A stretch of DNA of 64,000 bases from Chlorobium phaeovibrioides. GTDB lineage: Bacteria; Bacteroidota; Chlorobiia; Chlorobiales; Chlorobiaceae. The notes beneath the pieces were generated by a model. It had not been told where the DNA came from. It did not search any database and saw nothing but the letters and a program-made list of their open reading frames with translations. This document shows, piece by piece, positions 49,331 to 59,511 of this stretch. The position numbers and the translations under genes are program-made. Position 1 is the stretch's first letter. Every line of letters starts with the position of its first letter. The stretch spans positions 1 through 64,000 of the forward strand of contig NZ_RXYK01000011.1 in the NCBI RefSeq assembly GCF_003968655.1, read 5' to 3'.

Positions 49331-51004
49331 GTGGAACAGGAACGCGAATCACTTGAATTCGACATTCTCTTTGTCGGAGCAGGCCCCGCAAACCTCGCCT
49401 CGGCCATCCATCTCAGCCGGCTGCTGAAAAAGCACAATGAGAGTTCCCCGAACCGGTTGAATCCATCCATCGCCATCATCGACAAGGGGCGCCACGCTGG
49501 CGCACACCTTCTCTCAGGCGCCCTGCTCGACACACAGGCACTTCCTGAATTCCTCCCCGAATGGGAAAAGGAAGGGTTCCCCGCAGGAATACCTGTCCAG
49601 AAAGAGCAGCTCTGGTATCTCACCAAAACCCGTCATCTCGCATTTCCCTCAGTACCGGAAGCCTTCGGCAGCAGCGGCAGCACAATCTGCAGCCTCAGCG
49701 TCATCGGGGAATGGATGGCAAAAAAAGCAGAAGAAGAGGGAATCGAATTCTTCCCGGAAACCGCAGCAACAGGCATTGTGGCTGAAAACGGACGGCTTGA
49801 AGGCATTCTGACCGATGAAAAGGGGGTTGACCGGAACGGCCAGCCAAAACCTGACTACCAGCCGGGCATGCTTCTGAAAACCCGTATTGCCATCATTGGC
49901 GAAGGTGCGGGTGGATCACTCGGCCCCCAGCTCCAGAAAGAGTTCGGGCTGCTCCCTGAGGGAATGCGGCGCAGGTATGAAACCGGTGTCAAAGAGGTCT
50001 GGCGAATCCCTGAAGGAAGAGTACCTGCGGGCCAGACGCACCACGCATTCGGCTACCCTCTCTCCTCCACCCGCTATGGCGGCGGCTGGCTCTACGCTCT
50101 CTCAGACACTGAAATCTCCCTGGGCTTCGTCACCACCGTTGAACCCGAAGCCCCTGTTACCGACCCGCACCTCAACCTCCAGCTCTTCAAACAGCACCCC
50201 TTCATTGCCACAATCCTCAAAGGGGGCCGCATGGTGGAAGCCGGAGCAAAAACCATCACTTCGAACGGCTTTGAAGCAATGGGACGCATCAGCGGTCCCG
50301 GCTTCCTCCTGACCGGTGAATCAGCCGGAATGCTCGACATGCAGCGACTCAAGGGGATACACCTCGCCATGAAATCAGGCATTCTGGCAGCAGAAACCAT
50401 TCTGGAAGCCCTCATTCATGACAATTGTTCCGCCGCCCGGCTGGACTCCTACGAGGAACGGTTCAGAAACTCATGGGCACATGAAGAGCTCCACGCGTCG
50501 CGTAACTACCGAAATGCCTTTGCCAAAGGGCTCTACCACGGACTCCTCCAGACCGGCCTCACGCTTGCCCTCCCGGGAATTTCAACCTTAGCCACATCGG
50601 GCAGCAGCGTTCAGCTCCCGCCCAAAAGAGCCCGAAACGACCTCAAAGCGCTCCTGAAAGCAAAAGAAAAACACCGCCCCGACGGAGAAACAACCTTCAG
50701 TAAATCCGACTCGCTCTACCGCTCCGGCACCATGCATGAGGAAAATCAGCCCTGCCATCTCCGCATCAGCGCGGAGGACATTGCCTTGATATGCCTTGAG
50801 CGATGCCGCACGGAGTATGGGAACCCCTGCCAGCACTTCTGCCCGGCGGGAGTCTATGAACTGACACTGGAGCCAGTCCCGGCTCTCAAGATCAACGCCT
50901 CGAACTGCCTGCACTGCAAAACCTGTGAAAGCGCAGATCCCTACGGGGTTATTACATGGACACCTCCCGAAGGGGGTGGCGGTCCCGGATACAAGCTCAG
51001 CTGA
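49331..51004 (+). CDS. Electron-transfer flavoprotein:quinone oxidoreductase (ETF-QO)
   Basis: ETF-QO passes electrons from reduced ETF to the quinone pool. The 557-residue protein has the FAD Rossmann start DILFVGAGPANLASA, the long GG-rich middle domain (LRTRIAIIGEGAGGSL-type) and a C-terminal ferredoxin-like [4Fe-4S] segment NCLHCKTCESADPYGVITW with PPEGGGGPGY. These match the ETF-QO family, including its membrane-facing surface. Start is GTG 49331. mnmA begins 5 bp after the stop. No etfAB genes are in the window. The quinone would be menaquinone or chlorobiumquinone by inference. Confidence 0.9.
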   Translation: MEQERESLEFDILFVGAGPANLASAIHLSRLLKKHNESSPNRLNPSIAIIDKGRHAGAHLLSGALLDTQALPEFLPEWEKEGFPAGIPVQKEQLWYLTKTRHLAFPSVPEAFGSSGSTICSLSVIGEWMAKKAEEEGIEFFPETAATGIVAENGRLEGILTDEKGVDRNGQPKPDYQPGMLLKTRIAIIGEGAGGSLGPQLQKEFGLLPEGMRRRYETGVKEVWRIPEGRVPAGQTHHAFGYPLSSTRYGGGWLYALSDTEISLGFVTTVEPEAPVTDPHLNLQLFKQHPFIATILKGGRMVEAGAKTITSNGFEAMGRISGPGFLLTGESAGMLDMQRLKGIHLAMKSGILAAETILEALIHDNCSAARLDSYEERFRNSWAHEELHASRNYRNAFAKGLYHGLLQTGLTLALPGISTLATSGSSVQLPPKRARNDLKALLKAKEKHRPDGETTFSKSDSLYRSGTMHEENQPCHLRISAEDIALICLERCRTEYGNPCQHFCPAGVYELTLEPVPALKINASNCLHCKTCESADPYGVITWTPPEGGGGPGYKLS

Positions 51005-51009
51005 AAACG

Positions 51010-52083
51010 ATGAAACAAGAGACAACAGTTCTGGTCGGCATTTCCGGCGGCGTCGACTCCGCCGTCGCGGCATGCATGCTTGTTGACGAAGGATACCGCG
51101 TGATAGGGCTTAACATCAAGGTGCTCGACTCCCCCGAAAGCAGCCCCGCACTGCAGCCCTCTTCCCTCGTCATCAGCAACCGTGAAGAGTTCCGTATCCC
51201 CGTCTACACCCTCAACCTCAGCAAGAGGTTCCGTGAGGATGTCATCGGCTATTTTCAGGAAGAATATCTTGCTGCAAGAACCCCGAACCCCTGCATTGTC
51301 TGCAACAAAAAAATCAAATGGGCCGGACTGCTTGAAGCAGCCGACATGCTCAATGCCGACCTTGTCGCCACAGGGCACTATGCATCAACTGCATTTCTCG
51401 GTGGACGCTGCCGTCTGTATCAAGGGGCCGACAAAAAAAAGGACCAGAGCTATTTCCTCTGGATGCTCCAGCAGAAGGAACTCTCAAAAACCATTCTTCC
51501 GCTCGGCACTCTTGCCAAACCCGAAGTCCGGGAACTCGCCCGTTCTTACGGAGTCCCTGCTGCCGAAAAGAAAGAGAGCCAGGAAATCTGTTTTGTTCCC
51601 GGGGATGACTACTGCCGCTATCTTGAACAGGCAATACCCGACCTTGCCGAGAGGGTACGCGGAGGCAAACTGGTTGATGCATCCGGCAGAGTTATCGGCC
51701 ATCACAGAGGCTACCCGTTCTATACCATCGGCCAGCGCCGTGGGCTTGGCGCCTCGACAGGGGAACCAATCTATGTCACCTCGATAGACCCGGTGCATAA
51801 CCGTATCCATACCGGGAAAAAAACCGACCTGCTCAGCCGGGAGCTGACTGCATCCGGTATGAACTGGATTGGCATTGAACCACCAAAGAAGCCCTTTGAA
51901 GCAACCGCCAGAATCCGCTACCGCGACGCCCCAACTCCCTGCCGCGTCACTCCTCTTGAAGACAACCGCGCCACAATTTCCTTCCACTCACCAAAAAGCG
52001 CCATCACCCGAGGACAGGCAGCTGTCATCTACCGCGATGACGAAGTTCTCGGAGGGGGCAGCATTGTGGAAACAACCCAATGA
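51010..52083 (+). CDS. mnmA: tRNA-specific 2-thiouridylase MnmA
   Basis: MnmA thiolates U34 of Lys, Glu and Gln tRNAs. ATG 51010 gives MKQETTVLVGISGGVDSAVAA, the PP-loop, whereas the frame's earlier start overlaps the ETF-QO gene. About 357 residues. The catalytic cysteines lie in TPNPCIVCNKKIK and SQEICFVPGDD; GHYAS and HRGYPFYTIGQRRGL blocks are present. It ends with ATGA shared with the next gene (4-bp overlap). Confidence 0.96.
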   Translation: MKQETTVLVGISGGVDSAVAACMLVDEGYRVIGLNIKVLDSPESSPALQPSSLVISNREEFRIPVYTLNLSKRFREDVIGYFQEEYLAARTPNPCIVCNKKIKWAGLLEAADMLNADLVATGHYASTAFLGGRCRLYQGADKKKDQSYFLWMLQQKELSKTILPLGTLAKPEVRELARSYGVPAAEKKESQEICFVPGDDYCRYLEQAIPDLAERVRGGKLVDASGRVIGHHRGYPFYTIGQRRGLGASTGEPIYVTSIDPVHNRIHTGKKTDLLSRELTASGMNWIGIEPPKKPFEATARIRYRDAPTPCRVTPLEDNRATISFHSPKSAITRGQAAVIYRDDEVLGGGSIVETTQ

Positions 52084-52760
52084 CAGAGAAAAAAATCATG
52101 TTTCAAAGACAACAGCGAAGCCTCACTTCACTTGAACTGAGCCCCGAAAAAGAGAGTAAAAGCCACCTTATCGTCATGCTGCACGGCTACGGCAGCAATG
52201 AAAAAGACCTCATCCAGCTGGCTCCCGAACTGTTGCCCGAATGCCGATACACAAGCCCCCGCGCCCCGCTCCAGCTCGACCATGAAATGTACGGGTGGTT
52301 TCCCATCGGCTTCACCCCCACCGGCCTCAGTGTTGATCCGGATGCCGTCAAAGAGGCCCTCAAACAGTGCATCACCTATCTTGAAGAGGTGATTGTCTCG
52401 TTCCGCCCACCCGAAGGGAAAGTCTTTCTCCTGGGCTTCAGCCAAGGTGCAATCATGAGCTACATGACAGCCTTTACACGGCCCGATCTGCTGCACGGAG
52501 TCATTGCACTCTCAGGCCAACTCCCCGAATCGGCCATGCCGGAAATCTCCTCTCCTGAACTCCTTAAAACCATCCCGTTCCTCGTCCTGCATGGTATCTA
52601 TGACGACATCCTCCCGATTGAAAAAGGAAGAGCTGCCCGACTCTGGCTCGAACAGCACACACTCGACCTCACCTACCACGAGTACCCGGTAGCACATCAG
52701 ATTTCTGGCGTTGGGGTCACAACAATCCGGACATGGCTCACGGAGCATCTCCCCCGCTGA
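52080..52760 (+). CDS. Phospholipase/carboxylesterase-type serine hydrolase
   Basis: The 226-residue protein is an alpha/beta hydrolase of the small carboxylesterase family (acyl-protein thioesterase-like). It has the oxyanion block MLHGYGSNEKDLIQLAPEL, nucleophile elbow GFSQGAIMSY, LHGIYDDILP with the catalytic Asp, and PVAHQISG with the catalytic His. The HQI-S-GVG ending is typical. The first ATG overlaps mnmA by 4 bp; ATG 52098 is an alternative. Substrate unknown. Confidence 0.88.
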   Translation: MTEKKIMFQRQQRSLTSLELSPEKESKSHLIVMLHGYGSNEKDLIQLAPELLPECRYTSPRAPLQLDHEMYGWFPIGFTPTGLSVDPDAVKEALKQCITYLEEVIVSFRPPEGKVFLLGFSQGAIMSYMTAFTRPDLLHGVIALSGQLPESAMPEISSPELLKTIPFLVLHGIYDDILPIEKGRAARLWLEQHTLDLTYHEYPVAHQISGVGVTTIRTWLTEHLPR

Positions 52761-52862
52761 AAGTCAGGCAGGCAGGGCAGCCACCCTTCATCTCCATACA
52801 GGGAAGGGAATTGCCCACTTATCCGTATATTCCTTTTTTCAAAACCGGACCACAAGCAACCC

Positions 52863-55800
52863 ATGAAGGCAACACTCCCAGAGCTTCTCCAGCAGCGCAT
52901 TCTTGTTCTTGACGGTGCAATGGGCACCATGATCCAGCGCCACAAATTCCAGGAAGAGGATTACCGGGGCGAGCGCTTCAAAGATCACGCTCATCCGCTT
53001 TTGGGCAACAACGACCTTCTTGTTCTCACCCAACCCGAAGTCATCTACGCCATCCACTGCGACTTTCTTGAAGCCGGATCCGATATCATTGAAACAAATA
53101 CCTTCAACGCCAACCCCATCTCACAGGGGGACTACGGCGCAGAATCTCTCGTCATCGAAATCAATCATGAAGCGGCAAAACTTGCGCGAAAAGCCGCCGA
53201 TGCCTACACTGCCAAAACACCCGGCAAACCCCGTTTTGTAGCCGGCTCCATAGGCCCCACAAACAAAACCCTCTCGCTCTCGCCCGATGTCAACAGACCG
53301 GGCTACCGCGCGGTCAGCTTTCAGGAAGTGGTCAACAACTACACAATGCAGCTTGAAGGGCTCATGGAGGGAGGGGTCGACCTGCTGCTTGTTGAAACCG
53401 TGTTCGACACCCTGAACTGCAAAGCCGCACTTTTTGCCATTGAGGAATTTTTCAACCGCAGCGGCCACCGCGTCCCCGTCATGGTTTCGGGAACTGTTGT
53501 CGATGCAAGTGGGCGCACCCTCTCCGGCCAGACAACCGAAGCCTTCTGGATTTCCATCGCCCATATGCCCGATCTGCTTTCCGTCGGGCTGAACTGCGCT
53601 CTGGGCTCCAAACAGATGCGCCCGTTCATTGAGGCGGTTTCAACCGTTGCCGAAAGTTTTGTAAGCGTCTACCCCAACGCCGGCCTCCCCAACGAATTCG
53701 GCGAGTACGACGACTCCCCCGACTACATGGCCGGCCAGATTGCCGATTTCGCCCAATCCGGATTTGTCAATATTGTCGGCGGCTGCTGCGGCACCACTCC
53801 CGGGCACATCAAGGCAATTGCCGAAGCCGTCAGCGCCATTCCACCCCGCCGCCGCCCCGAAAAAAAGAATGAACTCCAGCTCTCAGGCCTTGAACCGCTC
53901 ATCGTCAACGAGACAACCGGGTTCATCAATGTCGGTGAACGGACCAATGTTACCGGATCAAAAAAGTTTGCACGCCTCATCAAGGAAGGCAACTACGACG
54001 AAGCGCTCTCCATAGCCCGCCAGCAGGTGGAAAACGGTGCGCAGGTGATTGATGTCAATGTTGATGAAGGCATGCTCGACAGCGAGCAGGTGATGCAGGA
54101 ATTCCTCAACCTGATCGCCTCTGAACCCGAAATCTCCCGCGTGCCGGTCATGATCGACAGCTCGAAATGGTCGGTTATTGAAAAAGGGCTTCAGTGCGTC
54201 CAGGGCAAAAGCATCGTCAACTCCATCAGCCTCAAGGAGGGAGAAGAACCCTTCCGCCAGCGGGCAGGAAAAATCCTTGAATACGGGGCAGCTGCCGTTG
54301 TCATGGCTTTCGACGAAGAGGGCCAGGCCGACAGCCTCGAACGCCGTAAAGAGATATGCGGGCGTGCATACCGCATTCTCACCCTGGAGGTCGGTTTCCC
54401 CCCCGAAGACATCATCTTCGACCCCAATGTGCTTACTGTTGCAACAGGCATTGAAGAGCACGACAACTACGCGGTTGACTTCATAGAATCTGTCCGCTGG
54501 ATCAAAGAGAACCTCCCCCACGCCAAAGTCTCCGGCGGCATCAGCAATGTCTCTTTCTCCTTCCGGGGCAATGAACCGGTCAGGGAAGCCATGCACGCGG
54601 CCTTCCTCTACCACGCAATCCGTGCCGGGCTTGACATGGGCATTGTCAATGCAGGCCAGCTTGCCATCTATCAGGACATAGAGCCTGAACTTCTTCTTCG
54701 GGTGGAAGATGTTCTTTTGAACCGACGACCAGACGCCACAGAACGGCTCGTCAGCTTTGCAGAAACCATCCGTGAAGGCGGAGAGAAACTGGAAGCCAAA
54801 GCAGCCCGGTGGCGATCGCTTCCCGTTGAGGAACGACTGCAGCATGCGCTCATCAAAGGCATTGTGGAGTACATTGACGAAGACACTGAAGAGGCGCGAA
54901 AGAACTATCCAAGCCCCCTGCAGGTCATTGAAGGCCCTCTGATGAACGGCATGAACACCATCGGCGACCTCTTTGCCGAGGGCAAGATGTTCCTTCCCCA
55001 GGTAGTCAAGAGTGCGCGTGTCATGAAACGCTCCGTTGCATGGCTCATCCCCTTCATTGAAGAGGAAAAAGCCCGGCAGAAAGACACCAGCGCCGCAGCA
55101 AAAATCCTCCTCGCCACAGTCAAAGGTGATGTCCATGACATCGGCAAAAACATTGTCTCTGTCGTCCTTTCCTGCAACAACTACGAAGTGGTGGACATAG
55201 GCGTCATGATGCCCTGCGACAAAATTCTGGAAGCCGTAGAGCGCGAAAAACCTGACATTCTTGGCCTCAGCGGTCTCATTACACCTTCACTCGACGAAAT
55301 GGTACATGTGGCAAGCGAAATGGAACGGCTCGGGATGAAGATCCCGCTGCTCATCGGCGGAGCCACAACCTCAAAAATCCACACCGCTGTAAAAATTGCG
55401 CCTGTCTATTCCGGCCCTGTTGTCCAGGTGCTTGACGCATCGCGAAGCGTGCCGATTGCCGGCAACCTCTTGAACCCCGAAAAGAGTTCAGCCTACAGGG
55501 CGGAACTCAAAGCCGAACAGGCCGGGATGCGGAAAAACCATGAAGAAAGAGGAGCCGCAGCAACACTCCTGACGCTTGAAGAGGCAAGGGCGAACCGCCT
55601 TGCAATAGACTGGAGCAGCAGCACTGTACCCGCACCACGGAACCCCGGCATCACCGTTCTTGATAGCGTCACAATTGCAGCCCTCCGGCCCTACATTGAC
55701 TGGACGCCCTTTTTCCTCACATGGGAGCTGCATGGCCGCTACCCCGAAATTTTTGAGGACACCAAGGTCGGCGAGGAAGCCCGAACGCTCTTCAATGATG

Positions 55801-56537
55801 CCGAAGCCCTTCTCAACAGGATTGAAAAGGAGCAGCTTTTGGGTATGCGGGGTGTTGCAGGCCTGTTTCCGGCAAACAGCACAGGAGACGACATTGAGGT
55901 CTACAGCGACGAGAGCCGCACCGCACCCCTCTGCGTCTTCCACACCCTCCGCCAGCAGAAACAGCAGCCGAAAGGCAAGCCGAACCTTGCGCTCAGCGAC
56001 TTCATCGCCCCCAAAGAGAGCGGTGTGGGCGACTATATCGGAGGCTTTGCCCTCACCACCGGACTCCGCATCCAGAACCTGCTTGACCAATTCCAGAAAG
56101 AGCATGATGACTACCATCGCATCATGGCCCTTGCGCTCGCCGACCGTCTCGCCGAAGCCTTTGCTGAAATGCTGCATGAAAAAGTCCGCCGTGAACTCTG
56201 GGGCTACGCCCCCGGTGAAATACTCGGAACAGGAGAACTCCTCAGCGAAAAGTACCAGGGTATCCGACCTGCTCCGGGCTATCCGGCCTGCCCCGACCAC
56301 ACAGAGAAAGGGGCTCTCTTCAACCTGCTCAATGCCGAAGCAAATACCGGCATTACCCTGACCGAAACCTTCGCCATGAACCCGGCCGCCTCAGTCAGCG
56401 GACTGTATTTCGCCCACCCCGAATCGCATTACTTCGTCCTTGGCAAAATAAACGGTGAGCAGACAGAAGACTATGCCCGCCGTAAAGGGATGAGCAGTGC
56501 CGAAGCGGCAAAATGGCTTTCACCGAACCTCCAGTGA
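52863..56537 (+). CDS. metH: Cobalamin-dependent methionine synthase MetH
   Basis: MetH methylates homocysteine using methyl-tetrahydrofolate. The 1,224-residue protein has all four modules: homocysteine-binding (1-330, with zinc cysteines in GLNCALG and GGCCGTTP), pterin-binding (about 350-620, [15 protein letters not shown]), B12 cap/binding (about 650-895, with the [11 protein letters not shown] motif holding the cobalt-ligand His), and the SAM-dependent reactivation domain (about 920-1,224, with [12 protein letters not shown]). Length matches E. coli MetH. No B12 riboswitch was recognised in the 102 bp upstream. The gene stands alone. Confidence 0.97.
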   Translation: MKATLPELLQQRILVLDGAMGTMIQRHKFQEEDYRGERFKDHAHPLLGNNDLLVLTQPEVIYAIHCDFLEAGSDIIETNTFNANPISQGDYGAESLVIEINHEAAKLARKAADAYTAKTPGKPRFVAGSIGPTNKTLSLSPDVNRPGYRAVSFQEVVNNYTMQLEGLMEGGVDLLLVETVFDTLNCKAALFAIEEFFNRSGHRVPVMVSGTVVDASGRTLSGQTTEAFWISIAHMPDLLSVGLNCALGSKQMRPFIEAVSTVAESFVSVYPNAGLPNEFGEYDDSPDYMAGQIADFAQSGFVNIVGGCCGTTPGHIKAIAEAVSAIPPRRRPEKKNELQLSGLEPLIVNETTGFINVGERTNVTGSKKFARLIKEGNYDEALSIARQQVENGAQVIDVNVDEGMLDSEQVMQEFLNLIASEPEISRVPVMIDSSKWSVIEKGLQCVQGKSIVNSISLKEGEEPFRQRAGKILEYGAAAVVMAFDEEGQADSLERRKEICGRAYRILTLEVGFPPEDIIFDPNVLTVATGIEEHDNYAVDFIESVRWIKENLPHAKVSGGISNVSFSFRGNEPVREAMHAAFLYHAIRAGLDMGIVNAGQLAIYQDIEPELLLRVEDVLLNRRPDATERLVSFAETIREGGEKLEAKAARWRSLPVEERLQHALIKGIVEYIDEDTEEARKNYPSPLQVIEGPLMNGMNTIGDLFAEGKMFLPQVVKSARVMKRSVAWLIPFIEEEKARQKDTSAAAKILLATVKGDVHDIGKNIVSVVLSCNNYEVVDIGVMMPCDKILEAVEREKPDILGLSGLITPSLDEMVHVASEMERLGMKIPLLIGGATTSKIHTAVKIAPVYSGPVVQVLDASRSVPIAGNLLNPEKSSAYRAELKAEQAGMRKNHEERGAAATLLTLEEARANRLAIDWSSSTVPAPRNPGITVLDSVTIAALRPYIDWTPFFLTWELHGRYPEIFEDTKVGEEARTLFNDAEALLNRIEKEQLLGMRGVAGLFPANSTGDDIEVYSDESRTAPLCVFHTLRQQKQQPKGKPNLALSDFIAPKESGVGDYIGGFALTTGLRIQNLLDQFQKEHDDYHRIMALALADRLAEAFAEMLHEKVRRELWGYAPGEILGTGELLSEKYQGIRPAPGYPACPDHTEKGALFNLLNAEANTGITLTETFAMNPAASVSGLYFAHPESHYFVLGKINGEQTEDYARRKGMSSAEAAKWLSPNLQ

Positions 56538-56560
56538 GAATGGGTGCCTGGTTGTGACCG

Positions 56561-56586
56561 CCATCACCCTCTGTTGAGGGTGGTGG
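56561..56586. terminator. Stem-loop between metH and the SRPBCC gene, overlapping the latter's stop
   Basis: CCATCACCCTC (56561-56571) and GAGGGTGGTGG (56576-56586) form an eleven-pair stem with one non-Watson-Crick pair and a four-base TGTT loop. It sits between convergent genes and includes the TGA of the SRPBCC protein. No U-tract follows on either strand. Confidence 0.45.
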
Positions 56587-57034
56587 AAAGGTTCTGCAGG
56601 TACTCGGCAATCATGAGATTGAACTCCATGACAACGAGAGGGGAAAGGAGCAACTGGAGGAATGAGGGAAGATCGACAGTCAGAATCCCTTTCGTATGAA
56701 GCGTGACGAGGGTCTCCTCCCCTTTACGGGTCATGCTCCATCCCCCCTCCACAAGGCCGTTACCCACGCCTGCAACCGGAGTCCAGGAAATGGTATGGCC
56801 GTTGGGATCGGCCGTGTACAGGCAGGCGTAGATGGTCTCATGGAGCGTATGGCCGCCAATGCCGATTTTCTCCATCTCCCACCTGTAAGCATTGCCGCCA
56901 AGATCCACAAACCGCTCCACCTTGGGAAAATGAGATGCCGAGCGCGGTACATCGGCAAGCAGAGCATACACCTCGCCCAGAGAAGCGGAGGTCGCAAACT
57001 CTTTTTCCACATTGATTTCAACTTGAAATGCCAT
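56564..57034 (-). CDS. SRPBCC/START-family polyketide-cyclase-like protein
   Basis: The 156-residue protein has the START-like fold: an initial beta strand with EFATSASLGEVYALLADVPRSASHFPKVERFVDL, central strands, and a long final helix (FLQLLLSPLVVMEFNLMIAEYLQNL). This family binds hydrophobic ligands. Ligand and pathway are unknown. It starts three bases after the stop of the L,D-transpeptidase gene in the same reading frame, so it is probably the third gene of that operon. Confidence 0.8.
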   Translation of the reverse strand: MAFQVEINVEKEFATSASLGEVYALLADVPRSASHFPKVERFVDLGGNAYRWEMEKIGIGGHTLHETIYACLYTADPNGHTISWTPVAGVGNGLVEGGWSMTRKGEETLVTLHTKGILTVDLPSFLQLLLSPLVVMEFNLMIAEYLQNLSTTLNRG

Positions 57035-57037
57035 AAT

Positions 57038-58690
57038 TTAAAAGCCGCAGCTCTCCATTGTCAGTTTTTGGGTGGGCGCATTCAGGGCCTTCAGCACGGC
57101 CCCGTCACGATCATAGATATCCTCAAGAAAAAAAACCTCACCTCGCTCCGCAACAGCTGTAAGATAGAGAATAAACACGGGAATGCGCCGGGGAAGCGGC
57201 TCGCTATGCGTCTTACCCGTCGCTATGGCGTTGCGTATCGCACCCCCGTTCCACTTCAGGCTGTCGTCAAGCACAAGTTCGGCAAGGCGTGCCGGATTTT
57301 CAACACGGATGCACCCGGAACTGAAGGTTCTGCTGCTTTTCTCAAAAAGATCTTTCGTCGGTGTATCATGAAGATAGACGATATGGCGGTTCGGCATAAC
57401 AAACTTGATCCGCCCCAAAGCGCCATGATCTCCGGCTTTCTGCTGCAGCCGATAGGGGAAAGCAGCGGCACCGAAGGCATTCCAGTTGATTGAAGACGGG
57501 TCGACGGGGCTCCCCTTGCCATCGATGACCTGCAACTGCTTGCGGCTGAGATATCCCGGATCTTGCCGGATGGCCGGCAGTGCGTCTTCGGCAAGAATGG
57601 TAGGAGGAACAACCCATCGGGGGTTGAAGAGAACAGAGTACATGTCGGCCTTGAACACCGGGGTCTTGCGATAGGGTTGACCAACAATCACCCGCGTGCT
57701 CCAGCGCAACGAACCCTCATGAACATACTGGAGGCTGAAACCGGCGATATTGACCAGAACGAAGGTCGGCTCAAGCTGCCCGACAAACCATCTGTACCGC
57801 TCAAGATTGACCCTGAGCTGCTGAACCCTTTCGCGGGCAGTCACATTCATGGCTGCAAGCGTGGCACTGCCCGCCACACCGTCCGCTTGAAGAGCGTGGC
57901 GCTTCTGAAAATTCCGGATTGCTGCTGCAAGCTCACTGTCAAGAACTACGGAGGACTCTTTGCCCCTTCCCTCGAAATCGCCGGTCACACTGAGGCGCCT
58001 CCGAATAAGAGGAACACGGGGATCACTTTGTCCCGGCCTGATCGCCTGCCCGCCCGGGACCACAGGCCACCCTCCAGCCTGCTCTATCTGGCGGTAACGG
58101 GCAAGCGCCTCTCTTTCCAGCCCGTACTTGAAATACTCAGGCCGCATCTTTTGCAGGGCCGTACGGATGCTGCCGGACGCCAATGCCTTTTGCAGCTGAA
58201 GCTGCAGTTCAGCAAGGCGTTTCGGATCCGTCAAATTCCAGTTTGGGTCCAGCCGCTCGGGATCAACCTTCCCGTATCGCAGATGGGTTGCCAGGGAAAG
58301 CATCGCATCAGTCAACAGAATATCACAACGAGCCTGTTCACCGGTGCCGCGGGGCGGATGCTTCAAATAATGCTCTATATCGGTGCAATGGTAGTCGGAG
58401 GGCAGCAGACCATCATCAACAGCACTGTTCACCGCAGAGAGAAGCCCGGAACGAAGAGCCGGACTGGTCCAGACCGGGCGGTATCCCCGTGCCGCATACC
58501 AAAGGGCAAGCTGCTCTGTGGCAGTGCGTCGATCTTTCCGGCCGGAAGCACCCTCCAGACCCAGGAGACAGGCAAACCGCTCCTGCATGAAAGCAGCCAC
58601 CGAATCCTCTTTGACGATGGTCGCCGACGGTTCAGCCCCGCGGGGAGCCGCAGGGCTGAATGCCAGGAAAAAGAGAAGAAAGAGAGCCAT
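57038..58690 (-). CDS. L,D-transpeptidase, YcbB/LdtD-like, with peptidoglycan-binding domain
   Basis: The 550-residue protein starts with a short signal peptide (hydrophobic residues 2-14, then SPAAPRGAE), although it lacks the usual basic N-region. A helical domain with WYAARGYRPVWTS and a PG_binding_1 motif (AIRNFQKRHALQADGVAGSATLAAMN, about 260-285) precede the catalytic YkuD domain. That domain contains HDTPTKDLFEKSSRTFSSGCIRVENP, with the HxxxxxxxxxxxxSxGCxR nucleophile Cys. YcbB-type enzymes make 3-3 peptidoglycan crosslinks in the periplasm. It follows the other L,D-transpeptidase gene by nine bases and in the same frame. Confidence 0.92.
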   Translation of the reverse strand: MALFLLFFLAFSPAAPRGAEPSATIVKEDSVAAFMQERFACLLGLEGASGRKDRRTATEQLALWYAARGYRPVWTSPALRSGLLSAVNSAVDDGLLPSDYHCTDIEHYLKHPPRGTGEQARCDILLTDAMLSLATHLRYGKVDPERLDPNWNLTDPKRLAELQLQLQKALASGSIRTALQKMRPEYFKYGLEREALARYRQIEQAGGWPVVPGGQAIRPGQSDPRVPLIRRRLSVTGDFEGRGKESSVVLDSELAAAIRNFQKRHALQADGVAGSATLAAMNVTARERVQQLRVNLERYRWFVGQLEPTFVLVNIAGFSLQYVHEGSLRWSTRVIVGQPYRKTPVFKADMYSVLFNPRWVVPPTILAEDALPAIRQDPGYLSRKQLQVIDGKGSPVDPSSINWNAFGAAAFPYRLQQKAGDHGALGRIKFVMPNRHIVYLHDTPTKDLFEKSSRTFSSGCIRVENPARLAELVLDDSLKWNGGAIRNAIATGKTHSEPLPRRIPVFILYLTAVAERGEVFFLEDIYDRDGAVLKALNAPTQKLTMESCGF

Positions 58691-58699
58691 GACAGCGGA

Positions 58700-59398
58700 T
58701 TATGAAACCTGCTTTGCATCAAGAACATCCTGATAGATGAACAGACAGCTTCCCCCCTTGATGAGATCAATGACCTGCTGGAAACTGCTGAACGAAAGTG
58801 CCGGACATCCATGGCTCCTGCCAAGCCTGCCATGCTTTCTGATAAAGTCGTCCGATACATACTCCGCCCCATGGATGACTATGCTTCTCATGGCAGCATT
58901 ATCATTGATACCGGGGTCCAGCCCCTGAAGCCGAAGAGAATACCCGTGACTTCCCTGATAGGTCGCCCCTGTCGAATAGAAACCAAGGCTGCTCTGATGG
59001 GAACCGGGAATATTGGAAAAACGCTCGGCCATACCCTCACCACTGCCCATGCCATGGGCAACCAGGCCTGAATGAAGCAATTCTCCCTTTTCAATGTCAA
59101 GAACAAATATCCGGCGGTCTACCGAAGGGCGATTGAAGTCAATGACCGTCAGAATCCCCTTTCGGGCAACCCTTCCCTGCTCCAGCAATGCATAATATCC
59201 CTCAAGCGCCTTGCGAAGAACCTTGGTCGGAATGGCACCCTTGATGCCGGGGGTATTGAGAAGAGTGATGAGTGTCGTATTGGCGGCACTTCCCTGAGGA
59301 GTTGCTGCGCCTGCCTTGGGAGGCAAAGCCAGAAAAATCAGCAGAAAAGCTGAGAACAGCAGACGGATCATAGGCACAGGAACAGAATGTATGGTCAT
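58700..59398 (-). CDS. L,D-transpeptidase catalytic-domain family protein (PF13645-type)
   Basis: The 232-residue protein has a signal peptide (hydrophobic 10-27, AGA cleavage region) and the domain block VIDFNRPSVDRRIFVLDIEKGELLHSGLVAHG. The active-site region SIVIHGAEYVSDDFIRKHGRLGRSHGCPALSF follows, carrying catalytic His and Cys (HGC). This family is distinct from YkuD and is predicted to act on peptidoglycan. The stop TAA at 58700 is followed, in the same frame after three codons, by the YcbB-like gene. Confidence 0.9.
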   Translation of the reverse strand: MTIHSVPVPMIRLLFSAFLLIFLALPPKAGAATPQGSAANTTLITLLNTPGIKGAIPTKVLRKALEGYYALLEQGRVARKGILTVIDFNRPSVDRRIFVLDIEKGELLHSGLVAHGMGSGEGMAERFSNIPGSHQSSLGFYSTGATYQGSHGYSLRLQGLDPGINDNAAMRSIVIHGAEYVSDDFIRKHGRLGRSHGCPALSFSSFQQVIDLIKGGSCLFIYQDVLDAKQVS

Positions 59399-59511
59399 AG
59401 GAATCAGCCAAAGCCATTCATGGCCAAGGCACTGGGAACATCATGGTGCGGCGCACGGCCAGAAGCCGCGCAGTCATTAATCATTGAATAATAATATAGG
59501 ACTTTTTTCTC

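Noticed and set aside
52761-52862. Cobalamin riboswitch before metH
   Set aside because: Only 102 bp of spacer, and I saw no B12-box-like sequence.
53958-55136. 392-codon frame antisense to metH
   Set aside because: High-GC antisense frame; metH codes in the other direction with all expected motifs.
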